Shown in pieces: positions 36,652 through 45,233 of a DNA stretch of 64,000 nucleotides. Location of the stretch: contig NZ_JAQFIF010000007.1 in the NCBI RefSeq assembly GCF_029504395.1, positions 1 through 64,000 of the forward strand, in the 5' to 3' direction. Under the pieces are notes generated by a model that was not told the origin of the DNA, ran no database searches, and worked only from the letters and a program-made list of their open reading frames with translations. This DNA is from Arthrobacter sp. ES3-54. Lineage in GTDB: Bacteria; Actinomycetota; Actinomycetes; Actinomycetales; Micrococcaceae. Each line of letters opens with the position of its first letter. The first letter of the stretch is position 1. The position numbers and the translations under genes were made by a program.

Positions 36652-37719
36652 ATGGGAACGCGCGAACTTGAAGGCATTGCAGGGCCGCTGTATGCATTGC
36701 CGTACGGGGAGTTCGTGGCGGCAAGAACGGCCGCGGCCAAAGACGTCAGCACCGTTGGCCTCACTGCGGCCGAGCAGCGTGCCCTGGCCGCCGATGTCCG
36801 CGCCCTGCCCAAACCGTCCGTGGCCGCGTGGGTGGTGAACATGCTGGCGGCGCACAACCCCGAAATCCTGCGCGAGCTGGCCGGCCTGGGAACATCGATG
36901 CAGGCCGCGCAGGACGCCCTGGATGCCGCCGACCTCCGCCGCCTCGCCCAGGAACGGCGCCAGCTTCTGGCCGGCGCGGTAAAGACGGCACAAGCCTTGG
37001 CAGCCGAGCAGGGACGGGCCATCAGCGCCTCCGTGGCGACCGAAGTGGAGCAGACCCTGCGCGCCGCCACCGCCGACCCCGGGGCCGCTGCTGCCGTGCA
37101 GAGCGGCTGGCTGCTCCGGGCACTCTCGGCTGACGGGGTCGACGTCGTCGATCTCGCCGGCGCCGTGGCTGTCCCCGGGAGCCACGCGCCCACGGCAACC
37201 CGTACTGGAACCGCGCGGGGAACGGCCACCGTCCGCGGGACAGAACCGGCGGCAGGCGCCCGCGGGACAGAACCCGCGACACGGGCCGAACGCGCGTCAC
37301 GGGGCGAACCCGCGTCACGGGCCGCACGCGGCAGTACTAGCGAGGGAAAGTCACCGGAACAGCCCCGACTCCGGGCCGTTGGTAAAGCACGGGCGACGCC
37401 CACGCCGTCGGCGGTGGAACGGGCGCGGGCCGGCCTGGAGGCGGCTGCGGAGGCCGCCGCGGAGGCCGAAGGGGAAGCACGCCGCGCGGCCGCGGAGTTG
37501 GCGGAGTCGACGGCGGAAACCACCCGGCTGGCCGATGAGGCGCGCGACCTCAGGCGGCGTCTGGACGCCGCAGAGACCGGGCTCAAGGGAGCACGGAAAC
37601 GTGCCGAGCTGACGGCGGCCCTGGCGCAGCAGACGGCCCGGGCCGCGGACCGGGAACGCCGCAAGGAAGTCTTGGCGCGGGAACGGGTGCTGCGGCTTGG
37701 CAACACGCCGGAGGAGTGA
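36652..37719 (+). CDS. hypothetical coiled-coil protein
   Basis: A 355-residue cytoplasmic protein. Residues 1-180 are mostly helical (ELEGIAGPLYALPYGEFVAAR, KPSVAAWVVNMLA). The middle (about 185-240) is a low-complexity basic segment with repeated RGTEP-like units. The C-terminal third is a long Ala/Glu/Arg-rich coiled coil. ATG 36652 is chosen because upstream in-frame codons look non-coding and a -10 hexamer is just upstream. I recognise no family or function; a structural or scaffold role would be a guess. Confidence 0.7.
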   Translation: MGTRELEGIAGPLYALPYGEFVAARTAAAKDVSTVGLTAAEQRALAADVRALPKPSVAAWVVNMLAAHNPEILRELAGLGTSMQAAQDALDAADLRRLAQERRQLLAGAVKTAQALAAEQGRAISASVATEVEQTLRAATADPGAAAAVQSGWLLRALSADGVDVVDLAGAVAVPGSHAPTATRTGTARGTATVRGTEPAAGARGTEPATRAERASRGEPASRAARGSTSEGKSPEQPRLRAVGKARATPTPSAVERARAGLEAAAEAAAEAEGEARRAAAELAESTAETTRLADEARDLRRRLDAAETGLKGARKRAELTAALAQQTARAADRERRKEVLARERVLRLGNTPEE

Positions 37720-37755
37720 AGTCTTACTGTCGGAGGTCGGTTGCACACTGGAATC

Positions 37756-38007
37756 ATGGAGAACAACCAGAATTTCCAGCACAGTTTCGAGATCCAGCAC
37801 AGTTTCGAACCGGATTTCAACGGCGCACAGGACGGCGCACTGTATTTCACGGTCACCTACCTGGACACCGACTGCGGCCGGATCCGCACGGAGAGCTTCG
37901 ATGACGCTGCCGCTGCGGACCGCTTCGCCAGCCGGTGCATCGCGGGCGAAGACGGCTGGGCCGTCGTCGATGCGATCCCGGCGAAAGAGCACCGGGCCGC
38001 CGCGTAG
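37756..38007 (+). CDS. small hypothetical protein
   Basis: An 83-residue acidic protein, ATG at 37756 (a TTG at 37741 is also in frame). A Gln/Asn/His/Phe-rich N-terminus is followed by LYFTVTYLDTDCGRIRTES and helix-forming DAAAADRFASRC. The near-duplicate QHSFE segments at residues 8-18 come from a short DNA repeat (37783-37808). No known family. It follows the coiled-coil gene by 36 bases. Confidence 0.6.
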   Translation: MENNQNFQHSFEIQHSFEPDFNGAQDGALYFTVTYLDTDCGRIRTESFDDAAAADRFASRCIAGEDGWAVVDAIPAKEHRAAA

Positions 38008-38089
38008 GCAGCAAGAAGGGCCTCCACCCAGTGCGGGATGAAGGCCCTGTGCGAACGCCGGCTGGCTGCCGGCGTCGTGGGACTGCTGC

Positions 38090-38935
38090 TTAGGCGAAGT
38101 CGGAGACAGCCGGATCCGGGCCGATCCGGCCGGCGTCTTCGGCGGAACGGTCCAGTCCGTTGATGGCCTGGATGTCGGTCTCGTCTAGGGTAACGTCCAG
38201 AGCCGCGTAGTTCTCGCGGATCCGGGACTCGGTCACCGACTTCGGGATGACCACGTTGCCGATGGCCAGGTGCCACGCGATGACAACCTGGGCCGGGGTG
38301 GCGCCGTGTTTGCTGGCAATCTCGGAGATGACGGCGCTCTCGAGGAGCTCCCCGCCCTGGCCCAGCGGCGACCAAGCCTGGGTGAGGATGCCCTTGGACG
38401 CGTTGAATTCGCGCAGTTCGGCCTGGCTGAAGAACGGGTGCAGCTCGACCTGGTTGATGGCCGGAACCACGCCGGTCTCATCGATCAGGCGCTGCAGGCC
38501 CTCCTTGGTGAAGTTGGAGACGCCAATGGTCTTCACCCGGCCCTGCTTCTGGAGTTCGATGAGGGCCTTCCAGGTGTCGACGTATTTGTCCTGCTTGGGC
38601 TGCATCCAGTGGATCAGGTACAGGTCCAGGGTTTCGAGGCCCAGCCGCTCCATGGACTCCTCGAACGCCTTCAGGGTGGACTCGTAGCCCTGGTCCGCGT
38701 TCCACAGCTTGGTGGTGATGAAAATTTCCTCGGGCTTGAAGCCGGAACGCTCAATGGCGCGGCCCACCCCTGCTTCGTTGCCGTAGATCTTTGCCGTGTC
38801 GATGTGGCGGAAGCCGGCCTCGAACGCCTGCAGAACCACCTTTTCGGCCACGTCATCTTCAACCTGCCACACCCCGTAGCCGAGCTGGGGGATGGTGTTG
38901 CCGTCATTGAAAGTCAGTTCCGGTGAAAAAGTCAT
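38090..38935 (-). CDS. aldo/keto reductase (2,5-diketo-gluconate reductase-like)
   Basis: A 281-residue NADPH-dependent AKR5-type reductase acting on aldehydes and ketones. The tetrad is intact: Asp and Tyr in HIDTAKIYGNE, Lys in ITTKLWN, and His in LIHWMQP. The cofactor-binding C-terminal motif IPKSVTESRIREN is also present. ATG 38935. It converges on the hypothetical gene; a hairpin ACGCCGGC/GCCGGCGT near 38055-38080 could end both. The exact physiological substrate is unknown. Confidence 0.93.
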   Translation of the reverse strand: MTFSPELTFNDGNTIPQLGYGVWQVEDDVAEKVVLQAFEAGFRHIDTAKIYGNEAGVGRAIERSGFKPEEIFITTKLWNADQGYESTLKAFEESMERLGLETLDLYLIHWMQPKQDKYVDTWKALIELQKQGRVKTIGVSNFTKEGLQRLIDETGVVPAINQVELHPFFSQAELREFNASKGILTQAWSPLGQGGELLESAVISEIASKHGATPAQVVIAWHLAIGNVVIPKSVTESRIRENYAALDVTLDETDIQAINGLDRSAEDAGRIGPDPAVSDFA

Positions 38936-39086
38936 ATAAGTATCCTGCCAACATGGACGCCGTCCGGCCAGCGTTCGGGCGAAGCTAAGCTAGGCGCGTA
39001 ACCGGGAATACCCGGGGATGCAGGGGCTATCAGGGCTGCCGGCAAAGCCGGAGCCAGCCACCGCCGGCGCCAAAAGGCGGAATGGC

Positions 39087-39554
39087 TTAGGCCGGCGTCG
39101 ACCCGGTGCCGTCAGCCTCCGCAAGCCGCCGCTCGGCGTCGTGGACCTGCTCCAGCACGGAATGGGCGCGGCGCCGCACCGACGCAGCCCCCGCCGGGAC
39201 TGGCCCAACGGCGAGCCGGAGCATCGCGGCCGCCTCAGCCGTCATGGCCAGCGAATTGCCTGCCGTCGACAGGGCCCGGTGAACCCCTGCCAGCGGTCCC
39301 GGGATATCCAATCCATTGCTGGGAAACCGCCGCTGGGCCTCGACGCAGACCTGCCGCACCCTGGGCGCGAGAGCGGAGAGCTGGTTGGCGATGTCGACGA
39401 GTTCGCCGTACAGCGCCTCGTCTTCGACCCCCTCGAGGACCTGGTGGTAGCGGTCAAGTCCGCGATTGAACCTGTCATGGGCGCGCCGCCAGAGGCCTTT
39501 GCCGAGTTCGGCGTCGTCCCTGCGGCCTTGCCGTGCTGTGCTGAAGAAGCCCAA
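39087..39554 (-). CDS. hypothetical protein downstream of bpa
   Basis: A 155-residue mostly helical cytoplasmic protein, beginning about GFFSTARQGRRDDAELG. It continues with WRRAHDRFNRGLDRYHQVLEGVEDEALY and ends in an Ala/Arg-rich helix. The TTG at 39554 lies seven bases after the bpa stop and fits an operon. A start at 39662 would overlap bpa by 100 bases and add an Arg/Pro-rich stretch that looks out of frame. No family recognised. Its conserved place after bpa could be checked across genomes. Confidence 0.65.
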   Translation of the reverse strand: MGFFSTARQGRRDDAELGKGLWRRAHDRFNRGLDRYHQVLEGVEDEALYGELVDIANQLSALAPRVRQVCVEAQRRFPSNGLDIPGPLAGVHRALSTAGNSLAMTAEAAAMLRLAVGPVPAGAASVRRRAHSVLEQVHDAERRLAEADGTGSTPA

Positions 39555-39561
39555 GGTCGCG

Positions 39562-40239
39562 CTAAAGGTACTGGCCCGGACCGTGGTCCGGGTCTGCGGG
39601 TCCGGGGGCCTGCGAGGAATCCGTGCCGCGACGCGGCGCTGCGGCCCGGACCGGTTCGCCATTCTCCCCGATGATGACGCCAGGTGCGATCACTGTTCCT
39701 GGCGGCAGCTGGCGCAGCTGCATCTGGGCGTAGGTATGCTCCCGGGCGGCGTGCTGCGCCGCGATGGCCGTCTGGATGCCGTGGAAGAGTCCCTCGAGCC
39801 AGCCGACCAGCTGGGCCTGGGCTATCCTCAGTTCCGCGTCGGAGGGGGTGGCGTTTTCCGGAAAGGGAAGGTTGAGCCGTTCGAGCTCCTCAACGAGCTC
39901 CGGGGCAAGTCCGTCCTCGAGTTCCTTTATGGAACGGTCGTGGATTTCAGCCAGCCGGACGCGGGCAGCGTCGTCCAGGGGCGCGGTCTTCACCTCGTCC
40001 AGCAATTGCTTGACCATCGTGCCGATCCGCATGACCTTCGCGGGTTGGTCCACGAGGTCCTGAAGTTCGCTGCCCCGGGGCGGCCTGGGCCCGGTTCCGG
40101 GTGCACCGGCGTGGCCGGCCGGCACTGCAGCCGGTGGCGCCGACGGCGTCCCGGGCAGGACGTCGTCCAGGGGCGTGCCCTCGACGGGGACGTCGTCGGC
40201 AGATTGGGCGCCGGACTGAGTGTCGTGCTGATCGCTCAT
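39562..40239 (-). CDS. bpa: bacterial proteasome activator (Bpa/PafE)
   Basis: A 225-residue ring-forming activator that lets the actinobacterial 20S proteasome degrade proteins without ATP. A disordered acidic N-terminal ~60 residues is followed by the helical core (QPAKVMRIGTMVKQLLDEVK, AEIHDRSIKELEDGLAPEL, LVGWLEGLFHGIQTAIAAQ). It ends in GQYL, the proteasome-docking motif of Bpa. Every expected feature is present. ATG 40239. Proteasome genes are outside the window. Confidence 0.93.
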   Translation of the reverse strand: MSDQHDTQSGAQSADDVPVEGTPLDDVLPGTPSAPPAAVPAGHAGAPGTGPRPPRGSELQDLVDQPAKVMRIGTMVKQLLDEVKTAPLDDAARVRLAEIHDRSIKELEDGLAPELVEELERLNLPFPENATPSDAELRIAQAQLVGWLEGLFHGIQTAIAAQHAAREHTYAQMQLRQLPPGTVIAPGVIIGENGEPVRAAAPRRGTDSSQAPGPADPDHGPGQYL

Positions 40240-40358
40240 GGCTTCATACTCTCACGCGCCGGGCGACGCGGCCCCGGCATCCGCCGGAAGCGGAAGGGGC
40301 GGCGTCGGACACTCTTGTGCCCAACACCGCCCCTCCCTTTGCCCCTGCCGGACACCTG

Positions 40359-40452
40359 CTCAGCGGCGCCCGCTCAGCAACACCGCTCAGCAGCGCCCAC
40401 TCAGCAACACCGCTCAGCAGCACCGCTCAGCCGCGCCCGCTCAGCAGCACCG
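40359..40452. repeat. 13-14-bp tandem repeat array
   Basis: About seven imperfect copies of CTCAGCAGCACCG / CTCAGCAGCGCCCA follow in a row. The array sits between bpa and ybdD and covers the last few bases of ybdD. The copy number may vary between strains. Confidence 0.85.
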
Positions 40453-40632
40453 CCCCTGCGGACTGGTGTCCTGCCGGTCGGTCCGGTCACGCCAGAACTC
40501 CCGCTCCGTCAGAGGAGGCCCGGTGTGTCCAGAGGCCTCATGGTGCTCCAGGTACTTCTTGTAGGCATCGGCGCCCAGCACGCCGCCGAGGTACCCGGCA
40601 AACACGCGGAACCCGGCGAGTACCGCGTTCAC
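40441..40632 (-). CDS. YbdD/YjiX family small protein
   Basis: A 63-residue protein of the family found with CstA carbon-starvation transporters; homologues are short and of uncertain role, likely accessory to the transporter. It carries FAGYLGGVLGADAYKKYLEHH and PPLTEREFWRDRTD, the typical family pattern. The last ~8 residues (SPQGRCC) are encoded by the tandem repeat. GTG 40632 lies 13 bases after the cstA stop, so the two are cotranscribed. Confidence 0.85.
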   Translation of the reverse strand: MNAVLAGFRVFAGYLGGVLGADAYKKYLEHHEASGHTGPPLTEREFWRDRTDRQDTSPQGRCC

Positions 40633-40645
40633 GTCCGGCTCCGCA

Positions 40646-42985
40646 TCAGTGGTGACCGGACTTTTCGAGCCGTTCTCCGGCCGGATGCTGGTTCCACTCG
40701 GTCATGAGGTCGCGCTCCGCCGCCGTGGGAACAAACCCTGCCGGAGCGAAGACCCGGGAGGCCCGCGCGGGGTCTTCGTTCTCGGCGTTGGGGAGCCCCG
40801 CCGCCGTGTTCCGCAGGGCCTTGATGGTTGCCATTACTGCCGTGATGATGACGATGATGCTCAGCGCCACGAAGATGATCGACAGCCATCCCTGGACCAT
40901 GGTGTTGCGGACCACGGCTTCCATGGCGGCCTGGGTCTTGGCGGTTCCAAACGAGGTCTTGCCGTCCGCAAGGGCCTTGGCGAAGGCTGCGTTGTTGGCG
41001 AAGTAGCCCACCGCCGGAACGGGCGAGAAGATCTTGTAGAAGCTCGCCGTGATGGTCACGACGGCGGCAAACGCCAGCGGCACCGCCACGATCCACAGGT
41101 ACTTCAGCGCGGTGCGCTTGGCGGCAATGGCCAGGCAGACCGAGAGGGCGATAGCCGCCAGCAGCTGGTTGGCGATGCCGAACAGCGGGAACAGGGTGTT
41201 GATGCCGCCCAGCGGGTCGGTGACGCCCATGATCAGGACCGCGCCCCAGGCCGCCACCATGATGGCCGTGCAGAGCCACGCGCCCGGGCGCCAGGAGTGC
41301 TCCTTGAACTTCGGGATGAAGTTGCCGATCGAGTCCTGGAGCATGAAGCGGGCCACGCGGGTGCCGGCGTCGACCGCAGTGAGGATGAACAGGGCCTCGA
41401 ACATGATGGCGAAGTGGTACCAGAACGCCATCATCGCGGTGCCGCCGATGAACTGCTGCATGATATGGGCAAGGCCGACGGCGAGGGTTGGCGCGCCGCC
41501 CGAGCGGGACACGATGCTTTGCTCCCCCACGTCCTTGGCCGTCTGCGCGAGATCGCCGGCCGTGATGTTGACGCCGGACAGGCCCAGGCTGTTGACCCAA
41601 GCGGCCGCGGTCTCGACCGTCCCGCCGGTCAGCGCCACGGGGGCGTTCATGGCGAAGTAGATGCCGCGGTCAATGGAGATCGCGGCCACGAGGGCCATGA
41701 TTGCCACGAAGGATTCCATGAGCATTCCGCCGTAGCCGATCAGGCGCGTCTGGCGTTCCTTCTCGATCAGTTTCGGTGTGGTGCCGGAGGCGATCAGGGC
41801 GTGGAACCCGGAGAGCGCGCCGCAGGCGATCGTGACGAACAGGAACGGGAACAACGCGCCGGAGAAGACCGGACCGTTGTCGCGGCCGGCGTACTCGCTG
41901 AACGCCGGCACAGAGATCTCAGGGCGGACCACGATGATGGCCAGGGCCAGCATCACGATCACGCCGATCTTCATGAAGGTGGAGAGGTAGTCGCGGGGAG
42001 CCAGGAGGAGCCAGACGGGGAGGATGGCTGCGATGAAGCCGTAGATGATGAGGCCCCACGCGATGGTGACCTTGTCCAGGTGGAAGAACGCGGCACCCCA
42101 CTCGGTGCCTGCCACGGCACCGCCGCCGATGATGGCGGCCATGAGCAGCACGAATCCGATCAGGGAGACCTCCATGACCTTGCCCGGCCGGATGAAGCGC
42201 AGGTACACGCCCATGAAGAGGGCGATCGGGATGGTCATGCCTACCGAGAAGACACCCCACGGGCTTTCGCCCAAGGCGTTGACGACCACGAGGGCAAGGA
42301 TGGCGACGATGATCACCATGATGAGCAGGGTCGCGACGAGGGCGGCGGTGCCGCCGATTACGCCGAGTTCCTCGCGGGCCATCTGTCCCAGCGACCGGCC
42401 GCCGCGGCGCATGGAGAAGAACAGGACGAGGTAGTCCTGGACGGCGCCGGCCAGGACGACGCCGATGATGATCCAGATCGTGCCGGGAAGGTAGCCCATC
42501 TGTGCCGCGATGACCGGGCCCACCAGGGGTCCGGCGCCGGCGATGGCGGCGAAGTGGTGGCCGAACAGGACGTTGCGGTCCGTGCGGACGTAGTCCTTGC
42601 CGTCGGCCTTGTATTCGGCCGGGGTGGCGCGGCGGTCGTTGGGCTTGGCCAGGTAGCGCTCAATGACCTTGGAGTAGAAGCGGTAGCCGATGAGATACGT
42701 GCAGACCGACGCGAAGACAAACCAGATGGCGTTGACGGTCTCGCCGCGGATGATAGCGAGCATGAACCACGCGACGCCGCCCAGCAGTGCGATAGCCGCC
42801 CACAGCGCGATCTTGGCGGGCGTCCAGGTGCGGTCCGCGGAGTCGCGGACAGACTCATCCACCGACGTCGGTGGGTGGGACGGATCCGGAACGATCCCGT
42901 CGTCGAGTTGTGCGGTGGCGTGCGTGCTGCTGTGCATGCTGCTGTTCGTACTGTCGCGTTTTGTGCCATCTGGCATTGTGCCCAT
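40646..42985 (-). CDS. cstA: carbon starvation protein CstA (pyruvate/peptide transporter)
   Basis: A 779-residue inner-membrane transporter with about 16-18 helices. CstA proteins import peptides and pyruvate under carbon limitation. The conserved FGHHFAAIAGAGPLVGPVIAAQ segment and MRRGGRSLGQMAREELG are intact. The N-terminal 50 residues are hydrophilic. ATG 42985 has AGGAGG six bases upstream; a longer in-frame extension to 43525 is antisense to the regulator. It is followed by ybdD and lies next to a PadR regulator on the same strand. Confidence 0.95.
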   Translation of the reverse strand: MGTMPDGTKRDSTNSSMHSSTHATAQLDDGIVPDPSHPPTSVDESVRDSADRTWTPAKIALWAAIALLGGVAWFMLAIIRGETVNAIWFVFASVCTYLIGYRFYSKVIERYLAKPNDRRATPAEYKADGKDYVRTDRNVLFGHHFAAIAGAGPLVGPVIAAQMGYLPGTIWIIIGVVLAGAVQDYLVLFFSMRRGGRSLGQMAREELGVIGGTAALVATLLIMVIIVAILALVVVNALGESPWGVFSVGMTIPIALFMGVYLRFIRPGKVMEVSLIGFVLLMAAIIGGGAVAGTEWGAAFFHLDKVTIAWGLIIYGFIAAILPVWLLLAPRDYLSTFMKIGVIVMLALAIIVVRPEISVPAFSEYAGRDNGPVFSGALFPFLFVTIACGALSGFHALIASGTTPKLIEKERQTRLIGYGGMLMESFVAIMALVAAISIDRGIYFAMNAPVALTGGTVETAAAWVNSLGLSGVNITAGDLAQTAKDVGEQSIVSRSGGAPTLAVGLAHIMQQFIGGTAMMAFWYHFAIMFEALFILTAVDAGTRVARFMLQDSIGNFIPKFKEHSWRPGAWLCTAIMVAAWGAVLIMGVTDPLGGINTLFPLFGIANQLLAAIALSVCLAIAAKRTALKYLWIVAVPLAFAAVVTITASFYKIFSPVPAVGYFANNAAFAKALADGKTSFGTAKTQAAMEAVVRNTMVQGWLSIIFVALSIIVIITAVMATIKALRNTAAGLPNAENEDPARASRVFAPAGFVPTAAERDLMTEWNQHPAGERLEKSGHH

Positions 42986-43118
42986 GTCTCCTCCTTGAGA
43001 AACCCAGCTGGGCAGTCCACCGGTACAGAACTGCCCCCCGCACCCTACCAATGCGGCCGCCCCTTGGCGGCCGTCCTGCGCCCGGCGGCATGGTTCGCGC
43101 GACGAGCGGCGCGCCAGG

Positions 43119-43655
43119 CTACCCCTGGAGGTTGCTGAGCTGCATGAGGCGGGCCTCGCAGAGGTCCAGCCAACGCACTTCGGCTTCGGTCTGGAAGATG
43201 AGGGAGTCCAGCACCAGGAGCCTCGCGGTGTCGGCTGGGCGCTGGAGCGCGGCCGTGTCGCGGCGGGACTTTGTGTACTCCTGCAGCGCCCGGATGGACA
43301 CGGCCCGCTGCGCCTGGATGATGGCGCCGACGTCGGTCCCGGGGATCGTGAGCCCAACGGCGAGCTTGATAGCCAGTTCATTCCGGGGCGGATTCGCGCG
43401 CGATACCGGGGCCGCGAACCAGTCACGGACTTCTGCCTGGCCGGCCGTGGTGATGCTGTAGATGACGTGCCCGTCACCGTCGCCGCCGTCGTTGCGGACC
43501 AGCCCGTCGCGTTCCAGCCGGTCAAGGGTTGTGTAGACCTGCCCGATGTTCAGCGGCCAGGAGGAACCCGTGCGGTCCTCGAATTCGGTCCTGAGCTGGT
43601 AGCCGTAGCGCGGACGGTCCTGCAGGAGGGCGAGGAGACTGTGGCGGATAGACAT
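43119..43655 (-). CDS. PadR family transcriptional regulator
   Basis: A 178-residue regulator. The N-terminal winged helix has SIRHSLLALLQDRPRYGYQLR, then IGQVYTTLDRLERDGLV. The C-terminal four-helix dimerisation domain ends LQLSNLQG (PadR-s2-like). ATG 43655 has GGGAG five bases upstream. A strong palindrome lies 32 bases before the start, so it likely represses itself. The cstA gene just downstream on the same strand may be under its control; the 133-base gap leaves that open. The ligand is unknown. Confidence 0.88.
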   Translation of the reverse strand: MSIRHSLLALLQDRPRYGYQLRTEFEDRTGSSWPLNIGQVYTTLDRLERDGLVRNDGGDGDGHVIYSITTAGQAEVRDWFAAPVSRANPPRNELAIKLAVGLTIPGTDVGAIIQAQRAVSIRALQEYTKSRRDTAALQRPADTARLLVLDSLIFQTEAEVRWLDLCEARLMQLSNLQG

Positions 43656-43686
43656 GGCGCTCCCGGAGGTCACGAAACCACACAGC

Positions 43687-43712
43687 ATACACGCGCCCCA
43701 AGACGCGTGTAT
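43687..43712. promoter_or_regulatory. palindromic operator of the PadR regulator
   Basis: ATACACGCG (43687-43695) and CGCGTGTAT (43704-43712) form a perfect 9-bp inverted repeat around 8 bases. ATAC-CGC-GTAT (43711-43721) overlaps its right end. An ATAC/GTAT-type palindrome with an 8-base spacer is the expected shape for a PadR dimer site. Confidence 0.7.
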
Positions 43713-43821
43713 ACCGCGTATGGACCTACGCTATCGCTTTTACTGCCGTTGCTGCAAAACAACGCATGCTCCGGACGGAATAAGTGGCTCCCGGCCTGCG
43801 GTTTTAGCCAGCCGGTGCCTG

Positions 43822-44805
43822 CTACATGACCAGCAGGACCTTGCCCACGTGGTCGCCGGAATCGAAGTAGGTGTGGGCGGCGGCGACCTGGGCCAACGGG
43901 AAGGTCTTGGCAACGAGGGGCCTGATCCTGCCGTCGGTCAGCATGGGCCACACGGCGTCGCGGACGGCGTTCATGATCACGGTCTTTTCCTCGACCGGGC
44001 GGGGACGCAGCGCGGTGGCGATGATTGCGGCCCGTTTCCGCAGCAGCTGCCCAAGGTCCAGTTCCGCCCTCGCACCGCCCTGCAGCCCGATTACTACGAG
44101 CCGCCCGTAGTCGGCGAGCGCATCGATGTTCTGCTCGAGGTATTTGGCCCCGACGACGTCGAGGATGACATCTGCGCCTTTGCCGCCGTTCTGCGCGCGC
44201 AGGCTCGCCGGGAAGTCTTCCTCCGCGTAGTTGATGGCGATGTCCGCCCCGAGGAAGGCCTTGGCGGTGCCGACCTTTTCCGCGTTGCCCGCCGTCGTGG
44301 CCACCCGGGCGCCAACGGCTTTGGCCAGCTGGATGGCCATGGTGCCGATACCGCCCGTGGCCCCATGGATGAGGACAGTTTCACCCGGCTGCAGCTGCGC
44401 CGTCATGATCAGGTTGGAATAGACCGTCGCCGCGACCTCGGGCAACGCTGCCGCCGTGACCAGATCCACGCCGTCGGGGATCCTAAGGACCTGCCCGGCA
44501 GGAACGGCCACTTGCTGGGCATAACCGCCGCCGGCGAGCAGCGCCACCACCTTGTCCCCCACGGAAAATGCCTTGGTTACCCCCGGGCCGAACCCTGCAA
44601 TCCGGCCGGAGACCTCCAGCCCGGGGACCTCGGAGGCACCCGGGGGCGGCGGGTAGAACCCTTTGCGCTGTTGGACATCGGCACGGTTAAGGCCCGCGGC
44701 CACGACGTCGATCAGCACCTCGCCGGGGCCGGCCACCGGGGCCTGAACCTCACGGACTTCCAGGACCTCGGGTCCGCCGGGCTCTGAAATGTAGACAGCC
44801 TTCAT
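43822..44805 (-). CDS. NAD(P)H-quinone oxidoreductase (zinc-independent MDR, PIG3-like)
   Basis: A 327-residue MDR-family reductase. The N-terminal GroES-like fold (GLNRADVQQRKGFYPPPPG) and the Rossmann motif HGATGGIGTMAIQLAK are typical of the TP53I3/PIG3-like quinone oxidoreductases; structural zinc ligands are absent. ATG 44805 has GGGAG close by. It reduces quinones or enones with NADPH. It faces the tRNA-Ser gene. Confidence 0.9.
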   Translation of the reverse strand: MKAVYISEPGGPEVLEVREVQAPVAGPGEVLIDVVAAGLNRADVQQRKGFYPPPPGASEVPGLEVSGRIAGFGPGVTKAFSVGDKVVALLAGGGYAQQVAVPAGQVLRIPDGVDLVTAAALPEVAATVYSNLIMTAQLQPGETVLIHGATGGIGTMAIQLAKAVGARVATTAGNAEKVGTAKAFLGADIAINYAEEDFPASLRAQNGGKGADVILDVVGAKYLEQNIDALADYGRLVVIGLQGGARAELDLGQLLRKRAAIIATALRPRPVEEKTVIMNAVRDAVWPMLTDGRIRPLVAKTFPLAQVAAAHTYFDSGDHVGKVLLVM

Positions 44806-44968
44806 GGAGCACTCCCGATTCCTAACTGGCTCCGCGCACGTTCGCCGCGATCGCCAGGTCCGATCAACATCACTCCCCAGAATATGGCGGGGAGCGCCAC
44901 GCGTCCGCAAGCGCACCGTGTTTATGGTTTTTGTTGCAGCCGACTGCCTATGAAAGACTACTCGTTAG

Positions 44969-45056
44969 GGAAGGTTGTCCGAGCGGCCGATGGAGCTGGT
45001 CTTGAAAACCAGTGTGCGGTGACCCCGTACCAAGAGTTCGAATCTCTTACCTTCCG
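44969..45056 (+). tRNA. tRNA-Ser (anticodon UGA)
   Basis: An 88-nt class II tRNA. GGAAGGT (44969-44975) pairs with ACCTTCC (45049-45055), followed by discriminator G. The anticodon stem CTGGT/ACCAG encloses CTTGAAA with anticodon TGA. A long variable arm and GTTCGAATC in the T loop are present. Confidence 0.96.
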
Positions 45057-45061
45057 CGAAC

Positions 45062-45107
45062 AATGCCCCCGTTTCCTGCATTTCATGCCGGAAACGGGGG
45101 CATTTTT
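45062..45107 (+). terminator. tRNA-Ser(UGA) terminator
   Basis: A 15-bp stem, AATGCCCCCGTTTCC (45062-45076) with GGAAACGGGGGCATT (45090-45104), is followed by TTT. Confidence 0.88.
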
Positions 45108-45233
45108 GCGCTGTGGGCGCTGCCCCATTGAAAGTGTCGGTGCCCCGTCATAGTCTCTCTGTGTCTCCACCCCCCATCCGAGCCCGGCGGCCGCACAACG
45201 ATGCCCGAGCCGCCACAGAGAGCAGGAGCCCTC

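Noticed and set aside
40359-40452. CRISPR array
   Set aside because: Units are only 13-14 bases with no spacers and no cas genes.
42986-43525. Upstream extension of cstA
   Set aside because: It overlaps the PadR gene on the same strand in another frame, and ATG 42985 has a strong ribosome-binding site.
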